Assembly: GCA_016124585.1 (NCBI GenBank)
Contig: WGNL01000041.1
Span: forward strand, 1 to 51,995
DNA: 51,995 bases
Direction: 5' to 3'
Source of the DNA: Bacteroidota bacterium
GTDB taxonomy: Bacteria > Bacteroidota > Bacteroidia > Chitinophagales > Saprospiraceae
Under the pieces are notes generated by a model that saw nothing but the letters and a program-made list of their open reading frames with translations, did not search any database and was not told the DNA's origin. Below, one piece after another: positions 25,715-32,199 of this stretch (the first letter of the stretch is position 1; every line of letters starts with the position of its first letter). A program made the translations under genes and the position numbers.

Positions 25715-25744
25715 CAAAGGTAAATTTGTTTAGCTGAATTTCAA
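25715..25744 (-). promoter_or_regulatory. Promoter of the rplM operon (TTG-N19-TACCTTTG)
   Basis: On the minus strand, TTG (25744-25742) is followed after 19 nt by TACCTTTG (25722-25715). This is the Bacteroidota -33/-7 pattern at the right spacing, with transcription expected to start about 55-60 bp before the rplM ATG. Confidence 0.55.
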
Positions 25745-25797
25745 GCCAGTTTTTTGATTTTTTTGAAAAATATTTTTCATAACTGCTTGAAATTCAG
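25734..25797. repeat. Inverted repeat over the rplM promoter region
   Basis: CTGAATTTCAAGCCAGT (25734-25750) pairs with ACTGCTTGAAATTCAG (25782-25797) with one bulged base. It spans the divergent region between rplM and the FKBP gene and includes the -33 box, so it could be an operator or a cruciform-forming element. Confidence 0.55.
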
Positions 25798-25931
25798 TTC
25801 AATTTTCGCTCGCCGTTTTTAAAACCCAGATAATCAGCACTTAAGCATGCAGTAAGAGATTGGGCATTTAATAGCAGAATATTAGATTAATGAATGTGCA
25901 ACGTAACTTTGCGACCAAAAAAAGCAAAAGC

Positions 25932-26396
25932 ATGAACAAATTTCTTTCCTTTTCAATATTCCTCTTTGGCTTAGTTAGCCTACAAAGCTGCATACCTGAC
26001 CCTGTTTCAACAGATGAGCAACGTGCTAAAGACATCAAGAAAATTGAGCAGTACTTAGAGGATAATAACCTAGTAGCCCAATCCACTGCATCGGGGCTAC
26101 ATTATATTATTGAAGAACCGGGAACAGGGGGCAACCCCAATATCAACAGCCAGGTGACTGTCAAGTACAAAGGTTATTTATTAAGTGGGGATGTTTTTGA
26201 TGAAACTGGCGACACACCCGTCACTTTTGCATTGAAAAATTTGATATTGGGCTGGCAAGAAGGTATTCCCTTGCTTCAAAAAGGTGGGAAAGGCACATTT
26301 TTCCTTACTTCAGAACTCGGCTATGGGAGAAATGGCGCAGGTAGCATACCCGGCAATTCACCACTGATTTTTGAGATTGAACTCGTCAATTTCTAG
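25932..26396 (+). CDS. FKBP-type peptidyl-prolyl isomerase lipoprotein
   Basis: The protein has 154 residues from the ATG at 25932. The lipoprotein signal peptide MNKFLSFSIFLFGLVSLQSC lipidates Cys20. The FKBP domain covers about 50-154: VTVKYKGYLLSGDVFDET, LILGWQEGIPLLQKGGKG, TSELGYGRNGAGSIPGNSPL and FEIELVNF. It catalyses prolyl cis-trans isomerisation and is anchored in the envelope. A TAACTTTG box (25904-25911) upstream fits a -7 element. It ends at a strong bidirectional hairpin. Confidence 0.93.
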   Translation: MNKFLSFSIFLFGLVSLQSCIPDPVSTDEQRAKDIKKIEQYLEDNNLVAQSTASGLHYIIEEPGTGGNPNINSQVTVKYKGYLLSGDVFDETGDTPVTFALKNLILGWQEGIPLLQKGGKGTFFLTSELGYGRNGAGSIPGNSPLIFEIELVNF

Positions 26397-26411
26397 AGTC
26401 AAAGCCTACAT

Positions 26412-26487
26412 AAAAGAGGTGCTTTTTGCAAACAAGTTGGAAACTGTCCATACAGTTCATCTGATGTTTGCAAAAAGCACCTCTTTT
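26412..26487. terminator. Bidirectional terminator with perfect 23-bp arms
   Basis: The 23-nt arms at 26412-26434 and 26465-26487 are perfectly complementary (AAAAGAGGTGCTTTTTGCAA plus ACA). The 30-nt loop itself contains AACTG/CAGTT. It lies between the convergent FKBP and LEA-like genes and has A/T tails on both sides, so it can terminate both. Confidence 0.75.
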
Positions 26488-26496
26488 GAATAAACA

Positions 26497-27084
26497 TCAA
26501 GCATCGGTTTTGTCGCTTGTCGGTTCGTCCGGCGCTTCGGGTGTATCTGAGCTCGACTTTTTTTCGCTGAAAGAATCTTTCAAATCACTGATTTTTTCAC
26601 TGGCATGCGCCCATTCTTCCTTAGCAGCATTCTTCAATTTTTCACCAGTTGTGACAGCAAACTTTCCAGCATCCTCTGAGAATTCAGTGGCTGCCTCTTT
26701 GATGTCGGCTGCAACACCAGCAAGGGATTGCTTTGCTTTCTGCAAGATTTCATTTGGGTCACCAATACGTTCGGTAAACTCCTCTTTGACATAATCCTTG
26801 GCTTCGGAGAATTTATGACCTGCCGCGTTTGCAAGTTCGCTGGCATCATCCACGAGTTCACTAGCTCCTTCTTTGACATCAGATGCTACTTCTGCCAAGG
26901 ATTCCTTTGCCTTCGCCATCAGTTCCGAAGGATCCCCTACCGTTTCCGTTAATTTCTCCTTTGCTTCTCCCATGAGTTTTGATGCATCTTCCGCCACAGA
27001 ATTAGCTACTTTGGAAGCAGTCTCAACGGTATCATCGACCGTTTTTTTTGCGGTACCAAATAGGTTCTTAAGAAAGTTTTTCAT
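26497..27084 (-). CDS. LEA-like amphipathic helical protein with internal duplication
   Basis: The protein has 195 residues, Ala/Lys/Glu-rich, with no signal peptide and almost no aromatic residues. It is predicted to be all helical, like group-3 LEA or apolipoprotein-like proteins. Two copies of a unit of about 60 residues are visible: one from KLTETVGDPSELMAKAKESL and one from EFTERIGDPNEILQKAKQSL, each followed by an (A/V)A(S/A)D(V/I)KE(G/A)A block. The C-terminus is disordered (SSSDTPEAPDEPTSDKTDA). Such proteins protect proteins or membranes in stress. The function here is inferred from composition only. Confidence 0.75.
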   Translation of the reverse strand: MKNFLKNLFGTAKKTVDDTVETASKVANSVAEDASKLMGEAKEKLTETVGDPSELMAKAKESLAEVASDVKEGASELVDDASELANAAGHKFSEAKDYVKEEFTERIGDPNEILQKAKQSLAGVAADIKEAATEFSEDAGKFAVTTGEKLKNAAKEEWAHASEKISDLKDSFSEKKSSSDTPEAPDEPTSDKTDA

Positions 27085-27153
27085 CGAGAATTATTTTAGA
27101 ATTGAATTGACGCATTTTGAACCCACAACCTAACTAAGTATAGGTCATTGTGC

Positions 27154-27594
27154 CTATTTCACTAGCTCAACGTTGGTCAGTGAGTACATTAATTTATTAA
27201 CATCAGTAGAATTGAGGTGGAGCGTCCCCTTGATGGTGATGGGGTCGGCTGTGAAGGCTACTGGGCTTTTTGACTTTACCTCCATGACAGTTTCGGGCCC
27301 TGCACCGCCGCAGAAGAAGCACATATTATAGGGGTAAGCCGAAAAGACAAATTCTTTATGGCTTTTGTAGCCCTCCACGGGAATGATATACCCTTTGATG
27401 GTAACCTCTTTACCCTCTAGTTTTTGAATTTCATTGCTAAAAACTGGCACGTCCACTTTAAAGCCAAGCATTTCGTCATACTCTTTTTTGTAGGTAACCT
27501 TGCCTAGCGTTTTCCACATGAATTCTTGGGCTGAAAGCCCAACCGAAAAAGCGATTGCGAAAATGGCGGTAAGAATGATGCTTTTTATTTTCAT
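27154..27594 (-). CDS. Small secreted protein resembling DUF3299
   Basis: The protein has 146 residues from the ATG at 27594; the longer frame overlaps the divergent LamG gene's promoter region. The signal peptide is MKIKSIILTAIFAIAFSVGL..., ending LSAQ. Mature features are KLEGKEVTIKGYIIPVEGYK, an OB-like or beta-sandwich strand pattern, and the motif YPYNMCFFCGGAGPETVMEV, with two Cys that could bind metal or form a disulfide. This matches my memory of DUF3299-type periplasmic proteins, but no biochemical role is known to me. It is periplasmic. Confidence 0.72.
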   Translation of the reverse strand: MKIKSIILTAIFAIAFSVGLSAQEFMWKTLGKVTYKKEYDEMLGFKVDVPVFSNEIQKLEGKEVTIKGYIIPVEGYKSHKEFVFSAYPYNMCFFCGGAGPETVMEVKSKSPVAFTADPITIKGTLHLNSTDVNKLMYSLTNVELVK

Positions 27595-27849
27595 AGAATC
27601 TGAAATATTGAACAGTTGCAAATTTATAAACGAGAAAGTTGTTTTTGAGTCACCAAAAATCCTTGTCAAAGAAGGATTTATTACTTGGATAGTTCGATTG
27701 TGCCTTAAAATATTGCAGAGCAACTGCCGTTTTAAAAGGAATTTGAACAAAAGACCTGCCCAGCAAATTGGGTTTAGCAAGAATTGGACAGTCAAGTTCG
27801 GATAAAACGCAGAACTTTGCCGCCATTTCAAAAAAACAGAATTATTCCG

Positions 27850-29094
27850 ATGAGAATTTTGACTTTCCTAATTACGCTTTTTGCCGTCGTGAATCTCCAA
27901 GCCCAAACTTCGCAAAGTTTGGTTTCGTATATCTCTTTCAACCAAAATGGATGCGACGTAAAGGATGAGTCTGGCGACCCTGCCATACAATTGTTTGTCA
28001 ATGGCGACGATGCTTGTGGCTGTGGTGTTGATGGCAACTGCAGGTTTTTCGATGGCACCGACGACTGGTTCTACCTTTTCGGACCTCGGGTAGAGGATAC
28101 TTTTTCCACCATTGATTTTTCCCTCAGTTTTTATTTTAAACCTACTAGCAACAGCGCAGGATATCAGGCGCTTTTTTCTAAAAAAGTGGGCTGCACGGGC
28201 GATGCGGCATTTGTCATCCGGTTTAACCCTGCCAACCGCAGCTTGAGCGTGGAACTGACCGAAAACTCCACCATTACAGCATCCATTGCGAAGACCTTAC
28301 CCTTCTCATGCTGGTACCATGTAGTCGTGGTGAGAAAGGGGCCAACCACAACGCTGTACGTGAACAAGGCCAAGTTGGGGGAGGTGAACTCTCCCGGCAC
28401 GTTGCGGGTCAATGTAAGCAACAGCGAACCTCTCACCATCGGCAGCAGCGACTGCAGCCTTGATGAAGACTTTGAGGGCTATATTGATGAAATAAGGCTT
28501 TACAGCCGAGCGCTTTCCTTTCAAGATATTGAAGACCTGTACCTTGCGCCCGACCAAATCAAAACGGGGCTGAAACCTACAGGCGTAAATGAATCGACTA
28601 TTTTTCTGGGCGAATCAGTCTCCATCCAATTAACAAATAGTTGTGCAAGCAGCTTTGACTGGGTACCTGTCACAAACGTAGTTGACCCCAACATACCAAA
28701 TCCTGTCATAACCCCCACAGAAACAACCACTTATAAACTCACAATGCTGGACAATGAGGGCTGCAAATCAGAGGACTCTATCCGCATCATTGTGGTGGAC
28801 AAAACCTCGGTTAAATGTGGCGACATTCTGCTCCCATCTGCTTTCACCCCCAACGACGACGGGCTCAACGACCGATACGGCATTAGTAATATTTTTGCCG
28901 TTGGTGAAATGATTTCCTTTGAAATTTTTGACAGATGGGGCAATATCGTCTTTTACACAGAAGACGTTCGTGACAGTTGGGATGGCTTCTACCGAGGTGA
29001 GGCTGTTAATCCAGGCGTTTTTCTCTACAAAATAAGTTACCGATGTGAGGGAAAAGAAAATGTGAATTCAGGCAGCGTTACGGTTTTGAGATAA
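27850..29094 (+). CDS. Secreted LamG-domain protein with T9SS type B sorting domain
   Basis: The protein has 414 residues from the ATG at 27850, with signal peptide MRILTFLITLFAVVNLQAQ. Residues about 25-235 form a LamG/concanavalin-like domain (DGTDDWFYLFGP, DFSLSFYFKPTSN, CSLDEDFEGYIDEIRLYSRA). About 245-320 is a PKD/Ig-like stretch. About 325-414 is the gliding-motility-associated C-terminal domain (LPSAFTPNDDGLNDRYGI, FEIFDRWGNIVF, WDGFYRGEAVNPGVFLYKI). It is exported by the type IX system and exposed or released at the cell surface, probably binding glycans. Its gene ends 8 bp before a 58-bp palindrome. Confidence 0.93.
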   Translation: MRILTFLITLFAVVNLQAQTSQSLVSYISFNQNGCDVKDESGDPAIQLFVNGDDACGCGVDGNCRFFDGTDDWFYLFGPRVEDTFSTIDFSLSFYFKPTSNSAGYQALFSKKVGCTGDAAFVIRFNPANRSLSVELTENSTITASIAKTLPFSCWYHVVVVRKGPTTTLYVNKAKLGEVNSPGTLRVNVSNSEPLTIGSSDCSLDEDFEGYIDEIRLYSRALSFQDIEDLYLAPDQIKTGLKPTGVNESTIFLGESVSIQLTNSCASSFDWVPVTNVVDPNIPNPVITPTETTTYKLTMLDNEGCKSEDSIRIIVVDKTSVKCGDILLPSAFTPNDDGLNDRYGISNIFAVGEMISFEIFDRWGNIVFYTEDVRDSWDGFYRGEAVNPGVFLYKISYRCEGKENVNSGSVTVLR

Positions 29095-29102
29095 ATCACA
29101 CC

Positions 29103-29160
29103 ACCCGTAACGAAATAAGCCGAGCAGGTACGTACCTGCTCGGCTTATTTCGTTACGGGT
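29103..29160. terminator. Perfect 58-bp palindrome, bidirectional terminator or cruciform
   Basis: Positions 29103-29131 (ACCCGTAACGAAATAAGCCG then AGCAGGTAC) are exactly complementary to 29132-29160, with no spacer. It fills the 71-bp gap between two convergent genes, so a terminator for both is likely. The centre GTAC has no loop, so the RNA hairpin would open a few bases at the tip. Confidence 0.75.
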
Positions 29161-29165
29161 CATGG

Positions 29166-30017
29166 TCATTTTTCGTACGGACATTTCAAATCGCCAAAAT
29201 AGTAGTAGATGCCAATACCAAGATAAACATAAGTATCATTGTTCTTACTGTTTCCACGCTGGCGGCCCGGCTCACCGATAGGCGCTTCAATATTGTTTCT
29301 GGTAAAAAAGTCAGGGTCTTTTTGGTAGAGCTCCAAGGAGCGGTCAATAAATGGAACAGCTTCAGCGCCCCTTAATTCCTCCACATCTCCAGCATCGGGA
29401 TAGGTTCGGCTCACATCATCTAGGTAGTCACTGAAAAGCCGGCGGGCACTCATGTCAATATTGATGCTCCATTCATAATTGAGGTCAATTTTGAAGCCAG
29501 CCCCATAGACCCAACCGCCAGCTACCGTGAAATACTCCTCCCCTTTGAACTGCCCTTCCGTACCAAGTGGACGCAGGGCTGTCCATTTACCGTCCATCTC
29601 AGCCTTTGGGTTGAAATAAGTAACGCCAAGCCCGGCGAACAGGTAGGGTGTCCAATTATTCTCTTTACTTCCATGAATGTAGGGTAGGAAATTGAACTCC
29701 AACTGCGCCCCAAGGTCTGCCACGACAGAGCGGAAACTGAGGTTCCGAGCTTTTTCAAAGAGGTTGGGCGATTCAGAGTCATAGGCTTCTACCCTACCGA
29801 TATTCGCCCCAACTTTGCCGCAAAGTCGCTCATTGAAATTGAAGCGGAGGCCGATGCCAGCAGCGGGGCCAATATGGTTCAGACGAAGATTGGTGTTTAA
29901 ATCGCCGAAATAGTTGACGCCAGCCAGCCAAATACCAGCTTCGGCACCCCGTTGGGCTTGTGCAAAATTCAGGGTCAACATTGCGAAGCAAAAAATGCAG
30001 ATAAATTTCTTAGTCAC
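29166..30017 (-). CDS. PorG-like outer-membrane protein (DUF6089)
   Basis: The protein has 283 residues with signal peptide MTKKFICIFCFAMLTLNFAQ... . The mature N-terminus AEAGIWLAGVNYFGDLNTNL and GIGLRFNFNERL, then LEFNFLPYIHG and PYLFAGLGVTYFNP, match the DUF6089 barrel family that includes PorG, an outer-membrane component of the type IX secretion system. The C-terminal strand is YVYLGIGIYYYFG. An eight-strand barrel is expected. It lies opposite a T9SS cargo gene, consistent with such a role but not proof; DUF6089 also includes unrelated barrels. Confidence 0.8.
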   Translation of the reverse strand: MTKKFICIFCFAMLTLNFAQAQRGAEAGIWLAGVNYFGDLNTNLRLNHIGPAAGIGLRFNFNERLCGKVGANIGRVEAYDSESPNLFEKARNLSFRSVVADLGAQLEFNFLPYIHGSKENNWTPYLFAGLGVTYFNPKAEMDGKWTALRPLGTEGQFKGEEYFTVAGGWVYGAGFKIDLNYEWSINIDMSARRLFSDYLDDVSRTYPDAGDVEELRGAEAVPFIDRSLELYQKDPDFFTRNNIEAPIGEPGRQRGNSKNNDTYVYLGIGIYYYFGDLKCPYEK

Positions 30018-30063
30018 TGGATAATGTTTTTGGATATGTAGGCTTCCTTTTGTTTTGAGGGCG

Positions 30064-30095
30064 CAAAGTTAGCATTTGAAAATGAGGAAAGTCAA
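30064..30095 (-). promoter_or_regulatory. Promoter of the PorG-like gene (TTG-N21-TAACTTTG)
   Basis: On the minus strand, TTG (30095-30093) is followed after 21 nt by TAACTTTG (30071-30064). This fits the Bacteroidota consensus and lies about 47 bp before the ATG. Confidence 0.5.
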
Positions 30096-30197
30096 TCGGT
30101 AAAATGAATTGAAACGCTGTTTTTTAAAAACTTTTCCCTTAACGGCTTTATGTTAGGAACTGTTGTTTGGGAGGAAATGAATAACCAATTCCATTCC

Positions 30198-31217
30198 TTA
30201 ATCTTCTTCCGTTTTGTAAACAGACAATGCCTGCCCCAGCCGATTCGCAATCTTTTCCCGCAACCGCCTTGGCGACAGTACCTCCACCAATTCGCCCATG
30301 CCGATGATTTCCCGCTCCAATTCGTAGTTCCAGATGACTTTGATGTTGATTAAAACGAATCCCTCTTCTTCCTTCAAAATAGTTTGGCTGGGGTGCAGCG
30401 GCTTCGTCGTAAGATACGGCAACTGCTCTCGTCGCAGTCGTAGCACGATATTGCTGGCCCGCTGCTTCATCGTTTTTGAGACGCCAATCACATCATCAAA
30501 ATAGGTGAAAACATCCACCGAAGCAGGGCGATATGCATTTGCAGTATCTTCCCGAAGCGAATTAATACGGTCGAGCGCCAGTAAAATGGGCGTGTTGCTT
30601 TTTTTAAAACTGCCCAGCACAAACCAACGGTTGTTGTACTGTTTCAGCAAGTGCGGATGAAAATGCTCTTCCTTGGCCTCCCTAGCTTTGAACGACTGGT
30701 ACTCAATAAGCAGTACTGTTTTTTTCAAAATGGCTGCATGAATCAGCTCGATGTACTCCAAGCCTTTCAATTGTTCATTTTTGTCCAAATCAATATAAGA
30801 ACGCCCCTCGTTGCCCTGCTTCAAAATCTTGTCTTCCAACCGGGCAACCATCGTTGAGAGGTCTTGAAAATAGCCGAGCCCCTTGAGCTGCCGCATCAGG
30901 CCGACCACCTCCTTGAGCTTGCTCACGTCGTATTCCGAAATGGGCGTGTTCGAAATGCTGTAATTCCGGTCTTCGTAGATGTAGAATTTCCGCTCCACGA
31001 CCACGATGGGTGCATTGAAACCGAAGCGCTCGCTCCGCATGTGCTGGATGTCGAGTTGCACCGTGCGCTTCCCGACGCCCGATTTTATCCCCTCGAATTC
31101 GTACACCGCCTCGGAGACGGCAGCCACCAAATCGTCCAAAGTCCATTTGCGGTAGTGGTTCTGAAGGCAGCGGTCAATGGCTTTGTAGCGGATAAGCGCC
31201 AATTTATTTACAGGCAT
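30198..31217 (-). CDS. WYL-domain transcriptional regulator
   Basis: The protein has 339 residues from the ATG at 31217 (MPVNKLALIRYKAIDRCL). The N-terminal winged-helix region (about 1-75) contains DDLVAAVSEAVYEFEG and GVGKRTVQLDIQHMRSERFG. The WYL domain (about 150-230) has LLIEYQSFKAREAKEEHFHP and LLKQYNNRWFVLGSF, and a WCX-like C-terminal part follows. WYL domains bind nucleic acids or nucleotides and often control defence and repair loci. A perfect palindrome lies 114 bp upstream, between this gene and the divergent tRNA-like RNA/Band-7 unit, so it most likely regulates both. Confidence 0.9.
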   Translation of the reverse strand: MPVNKLALIRYKAIDRCLQNHYRKWTLDDLVAAVSEAVYEFEGIKSGVGKRTVQLDIQHMRSERFGFNAPIVVVERKFYIYEDRNYSISNTPISEYDVSKLKEVVGLMRQLKGLGYFQDLSTMVARLEDKILKQGNEGRSYIDLDKNEQLKGLEYIELIHAAILKKTVLLIEYQSFKAREAKEEHFHPHLLKQYNNRWFVLGSFKKSNTPILLALDRINSLREDTANAYRPASVDVFTYFDDVIGVSKTMKQRASNIVLRLRREQLPYLTTKPLHPSQTILKEEEGFVLINIKVIWNYELEREIIGMGELVEVLSPRRLREKIANRLGQALSVYKTEED

Positions 31218-31330
31218 GGAACTATTTTTTTTAAAAAAATGGTTATTGGTTTCGCTTCGCAAAACCTTGATTTTCAACACTTTCCAAGTAAAGGACAAAA
31301 ATCCTAAAAAAAATTTTCAAAAATAAATTT

Positions 31331-31355
31331 TACTGCGCAAATCGGTTGCGCAGTA
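31331..31355. promoter_or_regulatory. Operator-like palindrome TACTGCGCAA-N5-TTGCGCAGTA
   Basis: A perfect 10-bp inverted repeat with a 5-bp spacer (ATCGG) lies in the divergent region of the WYL regulator and the tRNA-like RNA/Band-7 unit. Its size and symmetry suit a dimeric winged-helix regulator. A possible -7 element (GAGCTTTG, one mismatch to TAnnTTTG) follows at 31362-31369 on the plus strand, so the site would cover the rightward promoter. Confidence 0.6.
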
Positions 31356-31654
31356 GGAGTGGAGCTTTGTCCCATCATTCACCGAAAGCGGTAAATGTTC
31401 AAAAAATTGACATCACGAAAACGTGAATATACCCTGACAACACTGGGCAGATCTGACAGCAAGTATGCGTTTCAGGTTCCCCTTTCAGCGTCAGGGGCAA
31501 TGAAATTGTGCTTTTGCACGGAAGAGGGTAAAAGTAGTTTGCCAAAGCACCTGATGAGGGTTTCTGCATGGCCCCGTAGTGCCAACCCGGTTTGGACTTG
31601 GTATGCTGGCTTAACAAATTGCTTTTTCCACCAGGCCGCTCAAAACGGCGTCAC

Positions 31655-31725
31655 GCCATGTGTCGTGGGTTCGACTCCCACCGCCTCCCAAAGGGGGTGT
31701 AATTCAGTGGTAGAATAATGGCTTC
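31655..31725 (+). ncRNA. tRNA-like unit 1, circularly permuted, tRNA-Gly-like body
   Basis: All arms of a tRNA can be paired, but the 3' half comes first. In order: anticodon-stem 3' strand GCCAT (31655-31659), variable loop GTGTC, T-arm GTGGG-TTCGACT-CCCAC (31665-31681), acceptor 3' strand CGCCTCC (31682-31688), spacer CAAA, acceptor 5' strand GGGGGTG (31693-31699), TA, D-arm ATTC-AGTGGTA-GAAT (31702-31716), A, anticodon-stem 5' strand ATGGC (31718-31722), TTC. ATGGC pairs with GCCAT, and the acceptor pairs with five Watson-Crick and two G-T pairs. The body resembles bacterial tRNA-Gly. The acceptor is capped by a 4-nt loop and the chain is open in the anticodon loop, so it mimics a nicked tRNA rather than a chargeable one. 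Confidence 0.6.
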
Positions 31726-31727
31726 TG

Positions 31728-31802
31728 GAAGCGCAGGTTCGAATCCTGCTCCCGACTCGTCGGGATAGCTCAGTTGGTTAGAGCAATGGATTGTGGTTCC
31801 AT
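31728..31802 (+). ncRNA. tRNA-like unit 2, circularly permuted, tRNA-His(GTG)-like
   Basis: The order is T-arm GCAGG-TTCGAAT-CCTGC (31733-31749), acceptor 3' strand TCCCGAC (31750-31756), spacer TC, acceptor 5' strand GTCGGGA (31759-31765), TA, D-arm GCTC-AGTTGGTTA-GAGC (31768-31784), A, anticodon arm ATGGA-TTGTGGT-TCCAT (31786-31802). Every stem is perfect (5, 7, 4, 5 bp). The anticodon is GTG with T before and G after. The opening falls in the variable loop. The acceptor is closed by two bases, so no CCA end can form, and the G-1:C73 identity pair of tRNA-His is missing. An ordinary His tRNA gene is therefore excluded. A remnant of fused tandem tRNA genes is the main alternative. Confidence 0.62.
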
Positions 31803-31844
31803 TCCTTTTTTGAAAAAAGCACGGCAAGAGCATCACCCAAGCCC

Positions 31845-31868
31845 CTCCCAGCGCTCCGGCGCAGGGAG
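31845..31868 (+). other. Stable GC-rich hairpin in the leader of the Band-7 gene
   Basis: CTCCC-A-GCGC (31845-31854) pairs with GCGC-A-GGGAG (31859-31868) around TCCG, with one A-A mismatch. A second 6-bp hairpin CGACGA-TGG-TCGTCG follows at 31955-31969. The stretch 31803-32199 has no convincing coding frame and looks like structured RNA. Confidence 0.45.
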
Positions 31869-32045
31869 AACAGGCAATTCGGCAGCAGCTCGAAACACCG
31901 GGATACCGCAGGTCAACTCCCGAAGACTTCCCCTCCAACGACGGTGGGCAAAAACGACGATGGTCGTCGGCGCCTGCCAGTCCAAGGACAGGGAACTCTC
32001 CGGTTGGCGGCCTGCTCAACGGTGATTCCGCAAAAGCTGGATGGG

Positions 32046-32084
32046 GATGCTTGCGCCCGCTTTAAAAAAGCATCGGTCTTTTGT
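32046..32084 (+). terminator. Possible terminator or attenuator before the Band-7 gene
   Basis: GATGCTT (32046-32052) pairs with AAGCATC (32068-32074), followed by GGTCTTTTG. It could end the tRNA-like RNA transcript, leaving Band-7 to read-through or its own promoter. Confidence 0.35.
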
Positions 32085-32199
32085 CACTGGTCATTTTGAC
32101 ACAAGACAATCATTTGATATTCAATAGTTTAACTAAATAGATTGGAGCCTGCTTCGAATTACGAATCACAAGTTGCCAATCAATAATCAACACCAAATC

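Noticed and set aside
31635-31690. Ordinary tRNA-Leu(CAA) gene suggested by GCCG-CTCAAAA-CGGC and the following T-arm
   Set aside because: No 5' half with acceptor and D-arm lies upstream, and the T-arm/acceptor strand pairs better with the downstream GGGGGTG half, giving the permuted unit.
31693-31757. Ordinary contiguous tRNA from GGGGGTG to TCCCGAC
   Set aside because: The two acceptor strands do not pair with each other, and only about three bases would separate anticodon loop and T-stem. Each half pairs with a different neighbour instead.
31651-32099. Open frames on both strands through the tRNA-like region (for example 31774-32025 plus, 31651-32019 minus)
   Set aside because: They run through tRNA-type arms and hairpins, have no domain features, and none has a credible start region.
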